Shown: positions 52,136-60,968, counted from the stretch's first letter. The stretch is DNA of 64,000 bases from Mycobacterium marinum (GCF_003391395.1 NZ_CP024190.1:434001-498000), one strand, 5' to 3'. The notes: generated by a model from the sequence alone, not told the origin. Numbers and translations are program-made.

Positions 52136-53659
52136 ATGCAGATTCGCCAGCACGTCGGGGCGGATAAGCCTGCAGTCATTCTGCATCCGTCGGGGACGGT
52201 AGTCAGTTTCGACGAACTGGAAGCGCGGGCCAACCGGCTGGCGCATCGGTTTCGCCGCGCGGGACTGCGCGAGGGCGACGCCGTGGCCATCCTGATGGAA
52301 AACAACGAGCACATCCACGCGGTCATGTGGGCGGCTCGACGTAGCGGGTTGTATTACGTACCCATCAATACCCATCTGACCGCGGCCGAAGCCGCCTACA
52401 TCATCGAGAACAGCGGTGCCAAGGCCATCGTCGGTTCGGCGGCGCTGCGCGATACCTGTGCCGGTCTGGGCGAACATATTCGGGCGGGCCCGCCCGAGCT
52501 GCTGATCCTGGCCGGGCCCGAAGGCTGCCTGACCGGCTGGGAGCCCTATCCGCAATGCGTGGCCGATCAACCCGATACTGCGATCGACGACGAGCTCGAG
52601 GGTGACCTGCTGCAGTATTCGTCGGGAACCACCGGACGGCCCAAGGGAATCAAGCGCGAACTACTCCACGTTGCCCCGGATGCTGCGCCCGGGATGATGT
52701 CGGCCCTGGTTGGCTATTGGATGGACGCCGACTCGATCTATCTGAGCCCGGCGCCGCTATATCACACCGCGCCGTCGGTGTGGTCGATGAGTGCGCAGGC
52801 CGGCGGAATCACCACGGTCGTGCTGGAGAAGTTCGACCCCGAGGGGGCGCTCGAGGCGATCCAGCGCCACCGGGTAACGCACGCACAGTTTGTGCCGGCC
52901 ATGTTCACTCGGATGCTGAAACTTCCTGAGAGCATTCGTAATTCGTATGACGTATCCAGTCTGAAGCGAGTCATGCACGCCGCCGCCCCGTGTCCTGTTG
53001 AGATCAAGAAACAGATGATGGACTGGTGGGGGCCGATCATCGACGAGTACTACGCCTCTTCGGAGGCGATCGGCTCGACATTGATCACCGCCGAAGACTG
53101 GCTCGAGCACCCGGGTTCGGTCGGCAAACCCATGCAAGGTGGCGTGCACATCCTCGGCGCCGACGGCGTCGAGTTGCCGCCGGGCCAGGCCGGCGAAATC
53201 TACTTCGAAGGCGGCTATTCCTTCGAGTACCTCAACGATCCGTCGAAAACCGCCGCCTCCCGCGACAAGCATGGTTGGGTGACGGTGGGCGACGTCGGCT
53301 ACCTGGATGACCAGGGGTACCTGTTTCTGACCGATCGCCGCCACCACATGATCATCTCCGGCGGGGTCAACATCTACCCGCAGGAAGCCGAAAACATCTT
53401 GGTGACCCATCCCAAGGTCATGGATGCGGCGGTGTTCGGCGTACCCGACGACGAGATGGGCCAGCGCGTGATGGCCGTCGTGCAGACCGTCGACCCGGCC
53501 GATGCGAACAGCCAGTTCGGTGACGAACTGATGGAATGGCTGCGAGATCGTCTGTCGCACTTCAAGTGTCCGCGATCGGTTGCCTTCGAGGCGCAGCTGC
53601 CCCGCACCGATACCGGCAAGCTCTACAAGAACGGACTGATCGAAAAGTATTCGGGATAA
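52136..53659 (+). CDS. fadD4: Acyl-CoA synthetase FadD4
   Basis: A 507-residue AMP-forming acyl-CoA synthetase. The phosphate-binding motif is YSSGTTGRPKGIKRE (about 161-175). The adenine motif YYASSEAIGST, VGDVGYLDDQGYLFLTDRRHHMIISGG and the C-terminal PRTDTGKLYKNGL with the catalytic Lys are all present. It begins MQIRQHVG, as I recall for M. tuberculosis FadD4. It should activate a fatty acid or related carboxylic acid to the CoA thioester in the cytosol. It follows pckA by 10 bases and the crotonase gene starts 3 bases after it, giving a likely pckA-fadD4-crotonase unit. Confidence 0.94.
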   Translation: MQIRQHVGADKPAVILHPSGTVVSFDELEARANRLAHRFRRAGLREGDAVAILMENNEHIHAVMWAARRSGLYYVPINTHLTAAEAAYIIENSGAKAIVGSAALRDTCAGLGEHIRAGPPELLILAGPEGCLTGWEPYPQCVADQPDTAIDDELEGDLLQYSSGTTGRPKGIKRELLHVAPDAAPGMMSALVGYWMDADSIYLSPAPLYHTAPSVWSMSAQAGGITTVVLEKFDPEGALEAIQRHRVTHAQFVPAMFTRMLKLPESIRNSYDVSSLKRVMHAAAPCPVEIKKQMMDWWGPIIDEYYASSEAIGSTLITAEDWLEHPGSVGKPMQGGVHILGADGVELPPGQAGEIYFEGGYSFEYLNDPSKTAASRDKHGWVTVGDVGYLDDQGYLFLTDRRHHMIISGGVNIYPQEAENILVTHPKVMDAAVFGVPDDEMGQRVMAVVQTVDPADANSQFGDELMEWLRDRLSHFKCPRSVAFEAQLPRTDTGKLYKNGLIEKYSG

Positions 53660-53661
53660 CC

Positions 53662-54630
53662 ATGTTCGGTGTGGTTGACCTCTCACGTGCCCCGGATGCC
53701 ACCCGTGCGGCGGGCGAAATCTCGGCTCCGGGGGTGACCGTGGCGCACGGCTGGGCCACCGAGCTCGCCGAAGCCGAACCATGCTTGAGTGCGGCAACTT
53801 TCACCTTGGCCGAAGGCCCGTGTGCCGACCGCAGGGTGATCACCGTGGAGTCGGTGTCACAGACTTTGGCCGAGCTAAGGCAGCGGTGCCAACGGTGGCC
53901 GCAGGCCAGCGCCGTCTGCGACGACGTGCTGCGCACGATAGATCCCGACGGCCCGACACTGGCCGGCGTGCTGACCGAATCGCTGGCCTACTCGACATTG
54001 CAGGCCGGGCCGGAGTTCGCTCGCTGGCTCGACGAACGCGGGCCCGCTGACCTGCCCGACATCGCCGATCCCGTGCAGACCGAGCGCGACGATGACACCC
54101 TGAGAATCAGATTCAATCGGGCCCAACGGCACAACGCATTTTCCGGCGATGCGCGGGCCGCGCTGCTGGAAGCGCTGACCGTAGCCCAGCTGGACCCCTC
54201 GGTGAGCGGGATCGTGTTGAGCGGCAACGGTCCATCGTTCTGTAGTGGCGGCGATCTGGCCGAGTTCGGTACCTTCGCCGACCCCGCCAGCGCTCATCTG
54301 GCGCGCACCAGGCACAGCCCGGCGCTGGCGCTGGCTGCGCTCACCGCCCGGCTGGGCCGGGCCTGTCGCGCCGAAGTACATGGCCGGGTGCTGGGTAGTG
54401 GCCTGGAAATGGCCGCGTTCTGCGGGTGGGTGCGGGCGCATCCGGATTCGGTATTCGGACTACCGGAACTGAGTCTGGGACTGATCCCCGGCGCCGGCGG
54501 CACCGTCAGCGTGACGCGTCGAATCGGACGCTGGCGCACCGCATATCTGGTGCTTTCCGGGCGAACCATTGACGCCGGCACCGCACTGGACTGGGGGCTG
54601 ATCGACGCGATCGCGGTCAACAGCGACTAG
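53662..54630 (+). CDS. Enoyl-CoA hydratase/isomerase family protein with N-terminal extension
   Basis: A 322-residue crotonase-fold protein. The crotonase domain begins near residue 145 (LRIRFNRAQRHNAF). It shows the oxyanion segments GNGPSFCSGGDLAEFG and HGRVLGSGLEMAAF, and PELSLGLIPGAGGT, which carries one candidate catalytic Glu. The first 140 residues form an unusual extension containing ESLAYSTLQAGPEFARWL. The start ATG 53662 is three bases after the fadD4 stop, so the acyl-CoA made by FadD4 may be its substrate source. I recall no gene here in M. tuberculosis, where fadD4 faces fadE3. Confidence 0.88.
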   Translation: MFGVVDLSRAPDATRAAGEISAPGVTVAHGWATELAEAEPCLSAATFTLAEGPCADRRVITVESVSQTLAELRQRCQRWPQASAVCDDVLRTIDPDGPTLAGVLTESLAYSTLQAGPEFARWLDERGPADLPDIADPVQTERDDDTLRIRFNRAQRHNAFSGDARAALLEALTVAQLDPSVSGIVLSGNGPSFCSGGDLAEFGTFADPASAHLARTRHSPALALAALTARLGRACRAEVHGRVLGSGLEMAAFCGWVRAHPDSVFGLPELSLGLIPGAGGTVSVTRRIGRWRTAYLVLSGRTIDAGTALDWGLIDAIAVNSD

Positions 54631-54664
54631 CTCACCAAAGGTGGCTGCCGTCTAGCCGTGTTGA

Positions 54665-55066
54665 TCAGAAGTCGGAATACGTGGTGATGGTGGAGGGAGT
54701 GTTGTGGTCCACCGAAACCGCCACCAGGATAAGGGCGATGTAAATCACCGCAAAGGCCACCGCGACCACCACTCCGCCGATTGCGCTGATGATGGCCCAC
54801 TTCCTAGCGCTGGCGGAGGCGGCCTGCGCCTCGGCGTAGCGCCCTTGCGCCCACAAGCCGGAAACCTTGGAGGAGTAGACGATCGAGACGATCCCGAGGG
54901 GCAGGCAACAAAACAGCGTGGTCAAGATCGCCCAGATGAGGTAATTGTCCGGCTCCGGTGCGTAGCCCGGCCGCTGGGCCGGCCAGCCGGGTTGCGGTGG
55001 CTGCCAGCCCGGCTGCTGACCCTGCCACTCTGGGGAACCTCCGTAGGGCCCTGGCGGATAACTCAT
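54665..55066 (-). CDS. CD225/dispanin-family membrane protein
   Basis: A 133-residue small membrane protein. A Pro/Gly/Gln-rich cytoplasmic N-terminus (about 1-36) precedes two helices: about 42-66 (LIWAILTTLFCCLPLGIVSIVYSSKV) and about 88-118. The CCLPLGIVSIVYSSKV stretch and the following LWAQGRYAEAQAASASARKW are the CD225/dispanin (IFITM-like) signature, including the conserved Arg/Lys between the helices. In bacteria these proteins are of unknown function. It has its own position between convergent and same-strand neighbours and shows no operon link. I do not recall it between fadD4 and fadE3 in M. tuberculosis. Confidence 0.88.
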   Translation of the reverse strand: MSYPPGPYGGSPEWQGQQPGWQPPQPGWPAQRPGYAPEPDNYLIWAILTTLFCCLPLGIVSIVYSSKVSGLWAQGRYAEAQAASASARKWAIISAIGGVVVAVAFAVIYIALILVAVSVDHNTPSTITTYSDF

Positions 55067-55176
55067 GGCGGCTGCCTTCCCTCGGGTTACCTGTGGTCCA
55101 ACAGTGTTGTGCCGTGCCGCTTTGCTGGTGGGCGAAGTCAGGCAGCAAATATACCGCACGGGCGCTGCGGTGGCAG

Positions 55177-56349
55177 TTAGATTCCGCCGCGGGCTATCAG
55201 TTGTCTGGCGATCACGTTGCGCTGGATTTCGTTGGTGCCTTCGCCGACGATCATCAGGGGTGCGTCGCGGAAGTAGCGTTCGACGTCGTATTCGGTGGAA
55301 TAGCCATAGCCGCCGTGGATTCGGACGGCGTTGAGCGCGATTTCCATGGCGGTTTCGGAGGCGAAGAGTTTGGCCATGCCGGCCTCCATGTCGCATCGCT
55401 GGCCGCTGTCGTAGCGTTGGGCGGCGTAGTGGGTGAGTTGGCGGGCGGCGGTGAGTTTGGTTGCCATGTCGGCCAAGTAGTTTCCGATGGCTTGGTGTTT
55501 CCAGATCGGTTGGCCGAAGCTGTGCCGTTGCTGGGCGTAGGCCAGGGCGTCGTCGAGTGCTGCGCTGGCCACGCCCAGGGCGCGGGCGGCGACCTGGATG
55601 CGGCCGGTTTCGAGTCCTTTCATCATTTGTGAAAACCCTTGACCTGGTTGGCCTCCCAATATCGCAGAGGTCGGTGCCCGGTAGTTGTCGAAGGACAGTT
55701 CGCAGGCTTCCACGCCCTTGTATCCCAGTTTGGGCAGGTCAGCTGAGATGTTCAGGCCGGGGCCCGGTTCGACGAGCACGATCGAGATGCCGTGGTGGCG
55801 GGGTGTGGCGTGGGGATCGGTCTTGCACAGCAGGGCGATCAGCCCGCTGCGGCGGGCGTTGCTGATCCAGGTCTTGGCGCCGGTGATCAGCAGCTGGTCG
55901 GGTCCGTCAGCCATCGCGGTGGTGGACATGTTTTGGAGGTCGGAACCGCCGCCGGGTTCGGTCAGGGCCATGGTGGCGCGCAGCTCGCCGGTGGCCATGG
56001 CTGGCAGGTAGGTGGATTTTTGTTCGTCGGTGCCAAAGAGCATCAGCAGTTTGGCCACCACGGTGTGTCCGCCCATGGCGCCGGCCAGGCTCATCCATCC
56101 GCGGGCCAGCTCCTGGGTGACCTGGACGTAGCACGGCATCGACACCGGCGATCCGCCGTAGGCTTCCCCGATGGCCAGGCCGTAGATGCCGATGCGTTTC
56201 ATCTGCTCGATCCAGGCCTGCGGGTAGGTGTTGGCGTGTTCGACCTCGCGCACGCTGGGCTTCACGTCGCGGTCGATGAAGGCCCGCACGGTAGCCACCA
56301 GCATCGCCTCGTCCTCATCAAGCTGACTGTCTGCCCGTTGGTTGTCCAC
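55177..56349 (-). CDS. fadE3: Acyl-CoA dehydrogenase FadE3
   Basis: A 390-residue flavoprotein that introduces the alpha-beta double bond into acyl-CoA. ACAD landmarks are present: MALTEPGGGSDLQ for FAD/substrate contact, KTWISNARRSG and the C-terminal IHGGYGYSTEYDVERYFRDA followed by EGTNEIQRNVIARQL, whose Glu is the usual catalytic base. GTG 56349 is chosen because GGAGGG lies eight bases before it; the open frame continues to 56427 into the divergent gene. M. tuberculosis FadE3 is annotated shorter (357 by memory), so the exact N-terminus is uncertain. It is divergent from the hotdog hydratase gene. Confidence 0.92.
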   Translation of the reverse strand: MDNQRADSQLDEDEAMLVATVRAFIDRDVKPSVREVEHANTYPQAWIEQMKRIGIYGLAIGEAYGGSPVSMPCYVQVTQELARGWMSLAGAMGGHTVVAKLLMLFGTDEQKSTYLPAMATGELRATMALTEPGGGSDLQNMSTTAMADGPDQLLITGAKTWISNARRSGLIALLCKTDPHATPRHHGISIVLVEPGPGLNISADLPKLGYKGVEACELSFDNYRAPTSAILGGQPGQGFSQMMKGLETGRIQVAARALGVASAALDDALAYAQQRHSFGQPIWKHQAIGNYLADMATKLTAARQLTHYAAQRYDSGQRCDMEAGMAKLFASETAMEIALNAVRIHGGYGYSTEYDVERYFRDAPLMIVGEGTNEIQRNVIARQLIARGGI

Positions 56350-56419
56350 CGTTATTGCCCTCCGTATTGACCCTCGGTTCGACAGCCTGCCAGCATGTGG
56401 CGTTGTGCATACCGGGTAC

Positions 56420-57412
56420 ATGGGCATCCGTGAGGGCGGGCCCTACTTTGACGACTTGTCCGTGGGTCAGGTGTTCGACTGGGCGCCGGCGTTGACCCTG
56501 TCGGCCGGCCTGGCGGCCGCCCATCAGGCGATTCTGGGGGACCGGCTGCGGCTGGCCCTGGACAGCAGCCTGTGTGGCGCGGTAACCGGCGCACCAGCGG
56601 CACTGGCGCATCCGGGGTTGGTGTGCAACGCGGCGATCGGGCAGTCCACCCTGGTCACCCAGCGGGTCAAAGCCAACCTGTTCTACCGCGGGCTGACCTT
56701 TCATCGGTACCCGCTGATCGGAGACACCATCTACACCCGCACCGAGGTTGTGGCGCTCCGGGCCAACACGGCCAAGCCGGGCCGGGCGCCGACCGGAATG
56801 GCCGCGCTGCGGATGACCACCATCGACCAGGCCGATCGACTGGTGCTCGACTTCTATCGCTGCGCGATGCTGCCGGCCAGCGCGGACTGGGATCCCGCCG
56901 GCGCCGCCGACGACGACCTGTCGGGCATCGGCGCCGACGCGAAGCCACCCGCGATCGATCCGACGGCGCACTGGGATGCCGAGGCCTACCGCACCCGGGT
57001 CCCGGGGCCCCATTTTGACGCCGGCATTGCGGGCAAGGTCATGCACAGCACCGGAGATCTGGTCAGCAGCGCGCCCGAGCTCGCCCGACTCACGCTCAAC
57101 ATTGCTGCCACACATCATGATTCGCGGGTGGCTGGGCAGCGGCTGGTCTACGGCGGGCACACCATCGGCCTGGCCTTGGCGCAGGCGAGCCGACTGATGC
57201 CCAACCTGGTCACGGTGCTGGGGTGGGAGCACTGCGACCACACCGGGCCGGTACGGGAGGGCGACACCCTCTACAGCGAGTTGCACGTCGAGTCGGCGGA
57301 GCCGACCGCCAACGGGGGCGTGCTTGGCCTGCGTTCGCTGGTCTACGCCGTCGGCGACTCGGAGCCCGACCGCCAGGTGCTGGACTGGCGGTTCACCGCA
57401 CTGCAGTACTAG
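56420..57412 (+). CDS. Double-hotdog R-specific hydratase-like protein (Rv0216 type)
   Basis: A 330-residue cytoplasmic protein with two hotdog domains. The first half (about 1-150) has GPYFDDLSVGQVFDW and FHRYPLIGDTIYTRTEV. The second (about 170-330) has LTLNIAATHHDSRVAGQRLVYGGHTIGLALAQ, matching the hydratase-2 region of MaoC-like proteins. M. tuberculosis Rv0216 has a known structure of this type (337 residues) but an unproven substrate. The start ATG 56420 (MGIREGG) leaves a 70-base divergent promoter with fadE3; GTG 56405 is an alternative. Pairing with an acyl-CoA dehydrogenase suggests a beta-oxidation-like hydration step. Confidence 0.9.
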   Translation: MGIREGGPYFDDLSVGQVFDWAPALTLSAGLAAAHQAILGDRLRLALDSSLCGAVTGAPAALAHPGLVCNAAIGQSTLVTQRVKANLFYRGLTFHRYPLIGDTIYTRTEVVALRANTAKPGRAPTGMAALRMTTIDQADRLVLDFYRCAMLPASADWDPAGAADDDLSGIGADAKPPAIDPTAHWDAEAYRTRVPGPHFDAGIAGKVMHSTGDLVSSAPELARLTLNIAATHHDSRVAGQRLVYGGHTIGLALAQASRLMPNLVTVLGWEHCDHTGPVREGDTLYSELHVESAEPTANGGVLGLRSLVYAVGDSEPDRQVLDWRFTALQY

Positions 57413-57480
57413 CTGAACTCCCGGGCTTGTTTACCGGCGATTCCGGTGGCACCGGCCTGGACTGCGAGCAACATGGTGGT

Positions 57481-58647
57481 GTGAGTGCGGTGCCATCCCG
57501 CTGGGCCAGCAAGTGGGGAAGTAGTGGGCTGGCCTACCTGACCGGTCTGCCCGGCGGGCCGCCCGACTTTTCGCGCGCCAACATTTTGGGACGCGCCGAA
57601 ACGATTGCCGCCGACGCGGCCACCTTGCTGACCGGGCGGGCCGGTCTGCTCGGGCTGACTCGCCGGGGCCGGGTCTCGGCGGGCGGCGCCACCCGGCTGC
57701 TCGCGGCCGCCGACGGCTGGTTCGCAATCACACTGTCGCGCCCGGACGATGTCGATGCGGTCCCCGCGCTGCTGCGGGCCGACGAGGTGCCCGACGACCC
57801 ATGGGGATCGCTGCAGAGGTGGGCCACAACGCGTCCCAAGTCCGCCATCATCAAACGAACCGAATTGCTCGACATCCCGGCTTCCGCCCTGGGAGAGGCC
57901 TACCCCGCCCCGCCCCGAATCCGTCGGGCCGGAGCGCGAGCTCGCGCGCGTGACCCCGCTGGTCTGCTCGTTGCCGATTTGTCGTCCATGTGGGCGGGCC
58001 CGTTGTGCGGTCAGCTGCTGGCCCGGGCGGGAGCTACCGTGGTCAAGGTCGAAAGCCCGCGCCGGCCGGACGGCACACGCGCCGGCAACCGCGCCTTCTT
58101 CGACTGGATGAACGCGCAAAAGCTCTCCTACTGCCTGGATTTCGACGACGATGCGGAAGAGCTGCGCGAGCTGCTGGAGGCCGCGGACATCGTGATCGAG
58201 GGTTCGCGTCCCGCTGCCCTGGCGCGACGCCGGCTCGGCCCGGAGCACATCGCAGCGCGGCCCGGGCGAATCTGGCTACGCATCAGCGGATATGGAGAGC
58301 ACTCCCGGCGGCCCGCTTTCGGCGATGATGCCGCCGTGGCCGGTGGCCTGGTAGGAGTCGCGGCCGACGGCCCGGTGTTCTGTGCGGATGCCATAGCCGA
58401 CCCGCTGGCCGGACTGGAGTCAGCCCGGGCCATCACCGAATCGCTACGGCGCGGGGGTGGTGAGCTCATCGACGTCTCCATGGCCGGCGTTGCCGCGACG
58501 TATGCCGCACTGCCCGTGGGGGCCGCGGCGGCCACGGATCGGGCCTTGCCGCCACAACCGCCGGCGCCGCCGTCGCGACCCGCCGCCGCGCTGGGGGCCG
58601 ACGGTGACCTGGTGCGGCGGCTGGTCCGCGAAAGGGACGGGCGCTAG
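57481..58647 (+). CDS. Family III (CaiB/BaiF) CoA-transferase-like protein
   Basis: A 388-residue protein from GTG 57481. From about residue 158 it shows the N-terminal Rossmann half of family III CoA-transferases: LLVADLSSMWAGPLCGQLLARAGATVVKVESP, FFDWMNAQKLSYCLDF, and GRIWLRISGYGEHSRRPAFGDDAAVAGGLVG, then ELIDVSMAGV. The preceding 150 residues (GLTRRGRVSAGGATRLLAAADGWFAITLSRPDDVDAVPALL) look like the part normally found in the C-terminal half, so the order of halves appears permuted. The stop overlaps the amidohydrolase start by one base (TAGTG). In M. tuberculosis lipW is at this place; it is absent here. Confidence 0.85.
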   Translation: MSAVPSRWASKWGSSGLAYLTGLPGGPPDFSRANILGRAETIAADAATLLTGRAGLLGLTRRGRVSAGGATRLLAAADGWFAITLSRPDDVDAVPALLRADEVPDDPWGSLQRWATTRPKSAIIKRTELLDIPASALGEAYPAPPRIRRAGARARARDPAGLLVADLSSMWAGPLCGQLLARAGATVVKVESPRRPDGTRAGNRAFFDWMNAQKLSYCLDFDDDAEELRELLEAADIVIEGSRPAALARRRLGPEHIAARPGRIWLRISGYGEHSRRPAFGDDAAVAGGLVGVAADGPVFCADAIADPLAGLESARAITESLRRGGGELIDVSMAGVAATYAALPVGAAAATDRALPPQPPAPPSRPAAALGADGDLVRRLVRERDGR

Positions 58648-59948
58648 TGCTGATTCGGCGAGCCACCTTGCTGGATGGGTCCACGGCCGACATCCGGGTG
58701 TGTGCCCGCATTCAGGAAGTCGGTCAGGGGTTGGTCGCACGGCCGGGGGAGCGGGTGCTCGACGCCGCCGGCCAAACCGTGCTGCCCGGCCTGCACGACC
58801 ACCATGTGCACCTGCGCTCGGCCGCCTCCGCCCTGGATTCGCTGACTCTGGGGCCGCCCACAGTTGATTCCAAAGAGAAATTTCGGCAACACCTTTCGAG
58901 CGCGCAGCCCGGTCCGGACGGATGGATCCGCGCCGTCGGCTATCACGAATCCGTTGCCGGACCACTGGACCGGACCGTGCTGGATGCGCTGGTGCCGCAC
59001 CTTCCCGTGCGCGTTCAGCATCGCAGCGGGGCGCTGTGGATCCTGAACTCGGCGGCACTGAACCGGATCGGGCTGGCCGGTCATGTCGACGGCCGCCTGC
59101 GCAGCGCCGACTCCGACTGGTCGGATGCTTTGCCGCGACGCAAGACCGACCTCGCGGCGCTCGGTGACCGGCTCACCGCGGCCGGTGTCACCGGAGTCAC
59201 CGATGCCACACCGGATCTCAGCGACGAGGACATGGCCGCACTCACCGTTGCGCATCAGCGCGGGGAGTTTCGTCCGCGGGTCCGGTTTCTTTCTCCCGGC
59301 AAGAAGATCCTGCGTGACGATCACCTGGACCTGGAAGCGCTGATGGCCTGGATCACGGACTCGCATGGCGCCGGACAACCCGTTGCCATCCACTGCGTAA
59401 CCGCGGCTCAGCTGGTCGTGACGATCGCGGCGGTGCGCGCCGTGGGCCGCCATCCGCATGATCGAATCGAGCACGCCGCGGTGGTGCCCGATGACCTGGT
59501 GGCCGACTTGGCCGGGCTCGGGCTGACGGTGGTGACGCAGCCCAACTTCGTTGCCGAGCGCGGCGATCAGTACCTCGACGAGATCCCCGCCGCCGAGCAC
59601 GGGCAGCTGTGGCGGGTCGCTTCACTGTTGAATGCAAACGTGCCGGTGGCCTTTTCCACCGACCTGCCGTTCGGGTCCGGCGACCCGTGGGCGGCGATGC
59701 GCGCCGCGGTGCATCGCAGGACCCCTCGCGGGGTCGTTCTGGGCGTCGATGAATGCGTCACGGCGCGTGCGGCTTTGACCATGTTCTTGGGCCGGCCGGA
59801 TCAGCCGGGGCGGGTGCGTGCCGTGGCCGCCGGTCAGCCCGGGGACCTCTGCGTGCTGGCACAGACACCGGCGATGGTGCTGACCGAGCTGGACGCCAGC
59901 CTGGTAAGCGCGACGATCATCGGTGGCGAAGTCGCCTATGCGGCCTAG
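58647..59948 (+). CDS. Amidohydrolase family protein
   Basis: A 433-residue metal-dependent hydrolase of the YtcJ-like amidohydrolase group. Metal ligands are visible as LPGLHDHHVHLRS (about 48-60, the HxH pair), HCVTAAQL (about 250), RIEHAAVV (about 275) and STDLPFGSGDPW (about 340, the Asp). There is no signal peptide. The start GTG 58647 overlaps the CoA-transferase stop by one base, so the two are coupled and may act on the same compound. The substrate is unknown; the family covers amides, cyclic ureas and related C-N bonds. The gene is followed by 318 bases without a gene. Confidence 0.88.
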   Translation: MLIRRATLLDGSTADIRVCARIQEVGQGLVARPGERVLDAAGQTVLPGLHDHHVHLRSAASALDSLTLGPPTVDSKEKFRQHLSSAQPGPDGWIRAVGYHESVAGPLDRTVLDALVPHLPVRVQHRSGALWILNSAALNRIGLAGHVDGRLRSADSDWSDALPRRKTDLAALGDRLTAAGVTGVTDATPDLSDEDMAALTVAHQRGEFRPRVRFLSPGKKILRDDHLDLEALMAWITDSHGAGQPVAIHCVTAAQLVVTIAAVRAVGRHPHDRIEHAAVVPDDLVADLAGLGLTVVTQPNFVAERGDQYLDEIPAAEHGQLWRVASLLNANVPVAFSTDLPFGSGDPWAAMRAAVHRRTPRGVVLGVDECVTARAALTMFLGRPDQPGRVRAVAAGQPGDLCVLAQTPAMVLTELDASLVSATIIGGEVAYAA

Positions 59949-60266
59949 CGCCGCCGGCACCGGCCTGGCGGTGCTCACAGAGTTCGGTACAACGGCGCAG
60001 TCGCCGACGGACCGGGCGATTAATCCTTCCCTACCGCCAACGATGTGTCAGCAGATCTTGGGTTTCGGCCCCAAAAAGTGTGAGTTGCGCCCAAATTTGC
60101 CTACTTACTGAACCATTCCGCCCCTTGTCTACGTAGCTCTTGCAGGCTTGGTGTAGTCGATAAAAGATCGGGGTACCGGTGGAAGTGCTGGCGCAAGCGT
60201 TTCCTGTCAGCGTGTTACCCGGGCGTGGACGTCCGGCCTGGTCGGGCTCGATGCAAGGGGCGTGAA
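59949..60266. other. Intergenic region before the methyltransferase operon
   Basis: These 318 bases hold no convincing coding frame. The centre is AT-richer than its surroundings (GGGCGATTAATCC; CCCCAAAAAGTGTG; CCCAAATTTGCC; TCGATAAAAGATC) and probably carries the promoter of the operon starting at 60267. The TAGTCGATAAAAG at about 60153-60167 is a possible -10 region, not firmly assigned. No strong hairpin with a T-run was seen to end the amidohydrolase transcript. A GTG at 60225 could extend the methyltransferase into it by 14 residues. Confidence 0.45.
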
Positions 60267-60968
60267 ATGCTGGGGCATCTGTACGAGCGGGCGCTAGGTG
60301 GCGAGCGGTGCTGGATCCGCCATGAGGACGGTGAGCTCCGCCCGTTGCCGACTCACCGTTGGTTGGGGGCCGGTGCAGCCGAGCGCGGTTGCGCTTCGGC
60401 CGAGGGTTCTTCTTCCGGTGACGTCGGCACCGTCGACGAAGACGCCGCCTCCGACGAGGACTTCGATGAAGCCGTGGCGCAGATGTGTAGCGGGCCGACC
60501 ATCGAGCTGGGCTGTGGACCGGGCCGGCTGGTGGCCCGGTTGGTGCAGCGGGGAATCCCCGCGCTGGGCATCGATCGGTCGGTGACCGCGATCCGATTGG
60601 CCGGTCGCGGCGGTGCGCCGGCGATACTCGGCGATGTTTTCGAGCCGTTGCCCGGGATGGGGCGTTGGCAGACGGTGTTGTTGGTCGACGGGAACGTCGG
60701 CCTCGGTGGGGACCCGCTGCGGATCCTGGGCCGGGCCGCCGAGTTGTTGTCCCGCGGCGGGCGGTGCGTGGTCGAATTCGATGCCCAGACCATCGGGGTT
60801 TGCTCCCGCTGGGTTCGTCTGGAGTCGGCGCGCGATGTCGGGCCCTGGTTTCGATGGGCGTCGGTCGGCGTGGACAGCGCCGCAATGCTGGCCGCACAGG
60901 TAGGTCTGACGCTGATCGGCGTCAGGATGCTTGGCGGACGGGTGATCGCAAACCTGGCGGCCCTGTGA
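60267..60968 (+). CDS. Class I SAM-dependent methyltransferase
   Basis: A 233-residue protein. Motif I is IELGCGPGRLVARLVQRG (about 79-96) followed by GIDRS. LLVDGNVGLGGDPLRILGRAAELLSRGGRCVVEFD covers the later motifs, where the DGN in place of a more usual acidic/aromatic motif suggests a small-molecule substrate. ATG 60267 is preferred for its AAGGGG site; GTG 60225 is the longer choice. The stop overlaps the oxidoreductase GTG (GTGA). I recall no methyltransferase here in M. tuberculosis. In other actinobacteria similar methyltransferase-molybdopterin oxidoreductase pairs stand next to DUF2064-type glycosyltransferases (from memory), which are not present here. Confidence 0.85.
   Translation: MLGHLYERALGGERCWIRHEDGELRPLPTHRWLGAGAAERGCASAEGSSSGDVGTVDEDAASDEDFDEAVAQMCSGPTIELGCGPGRLVARLVQRGIPALGIDRSVTAIRLAGRGGAPAILGDVFEPLPGMGRWQTVLLVDGNVGLGGDPLRILGRAAELLSRGGRCVVEFDAQTIGVCSRWVRLESARDVGPWFRWASVGVDSAAMLAAQVGLTLIGVRMLGGRVIANLAAL

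Noticed and set aside
50990..52570. 526-codon minus-strand frame opposite pckA
   Set aside because: Antisense of a highly conserved enzyme gene in GC-rich DNA; no motif of its own.
60060..60080. TTGGG...CCCAA hairpin followed by AAAAAG as a terminator of the amidohydrolase gene
   Set aside because: On the plus strand the run after the stem is A rather than T, so it does not fit an intrinsic terminator for that gene.
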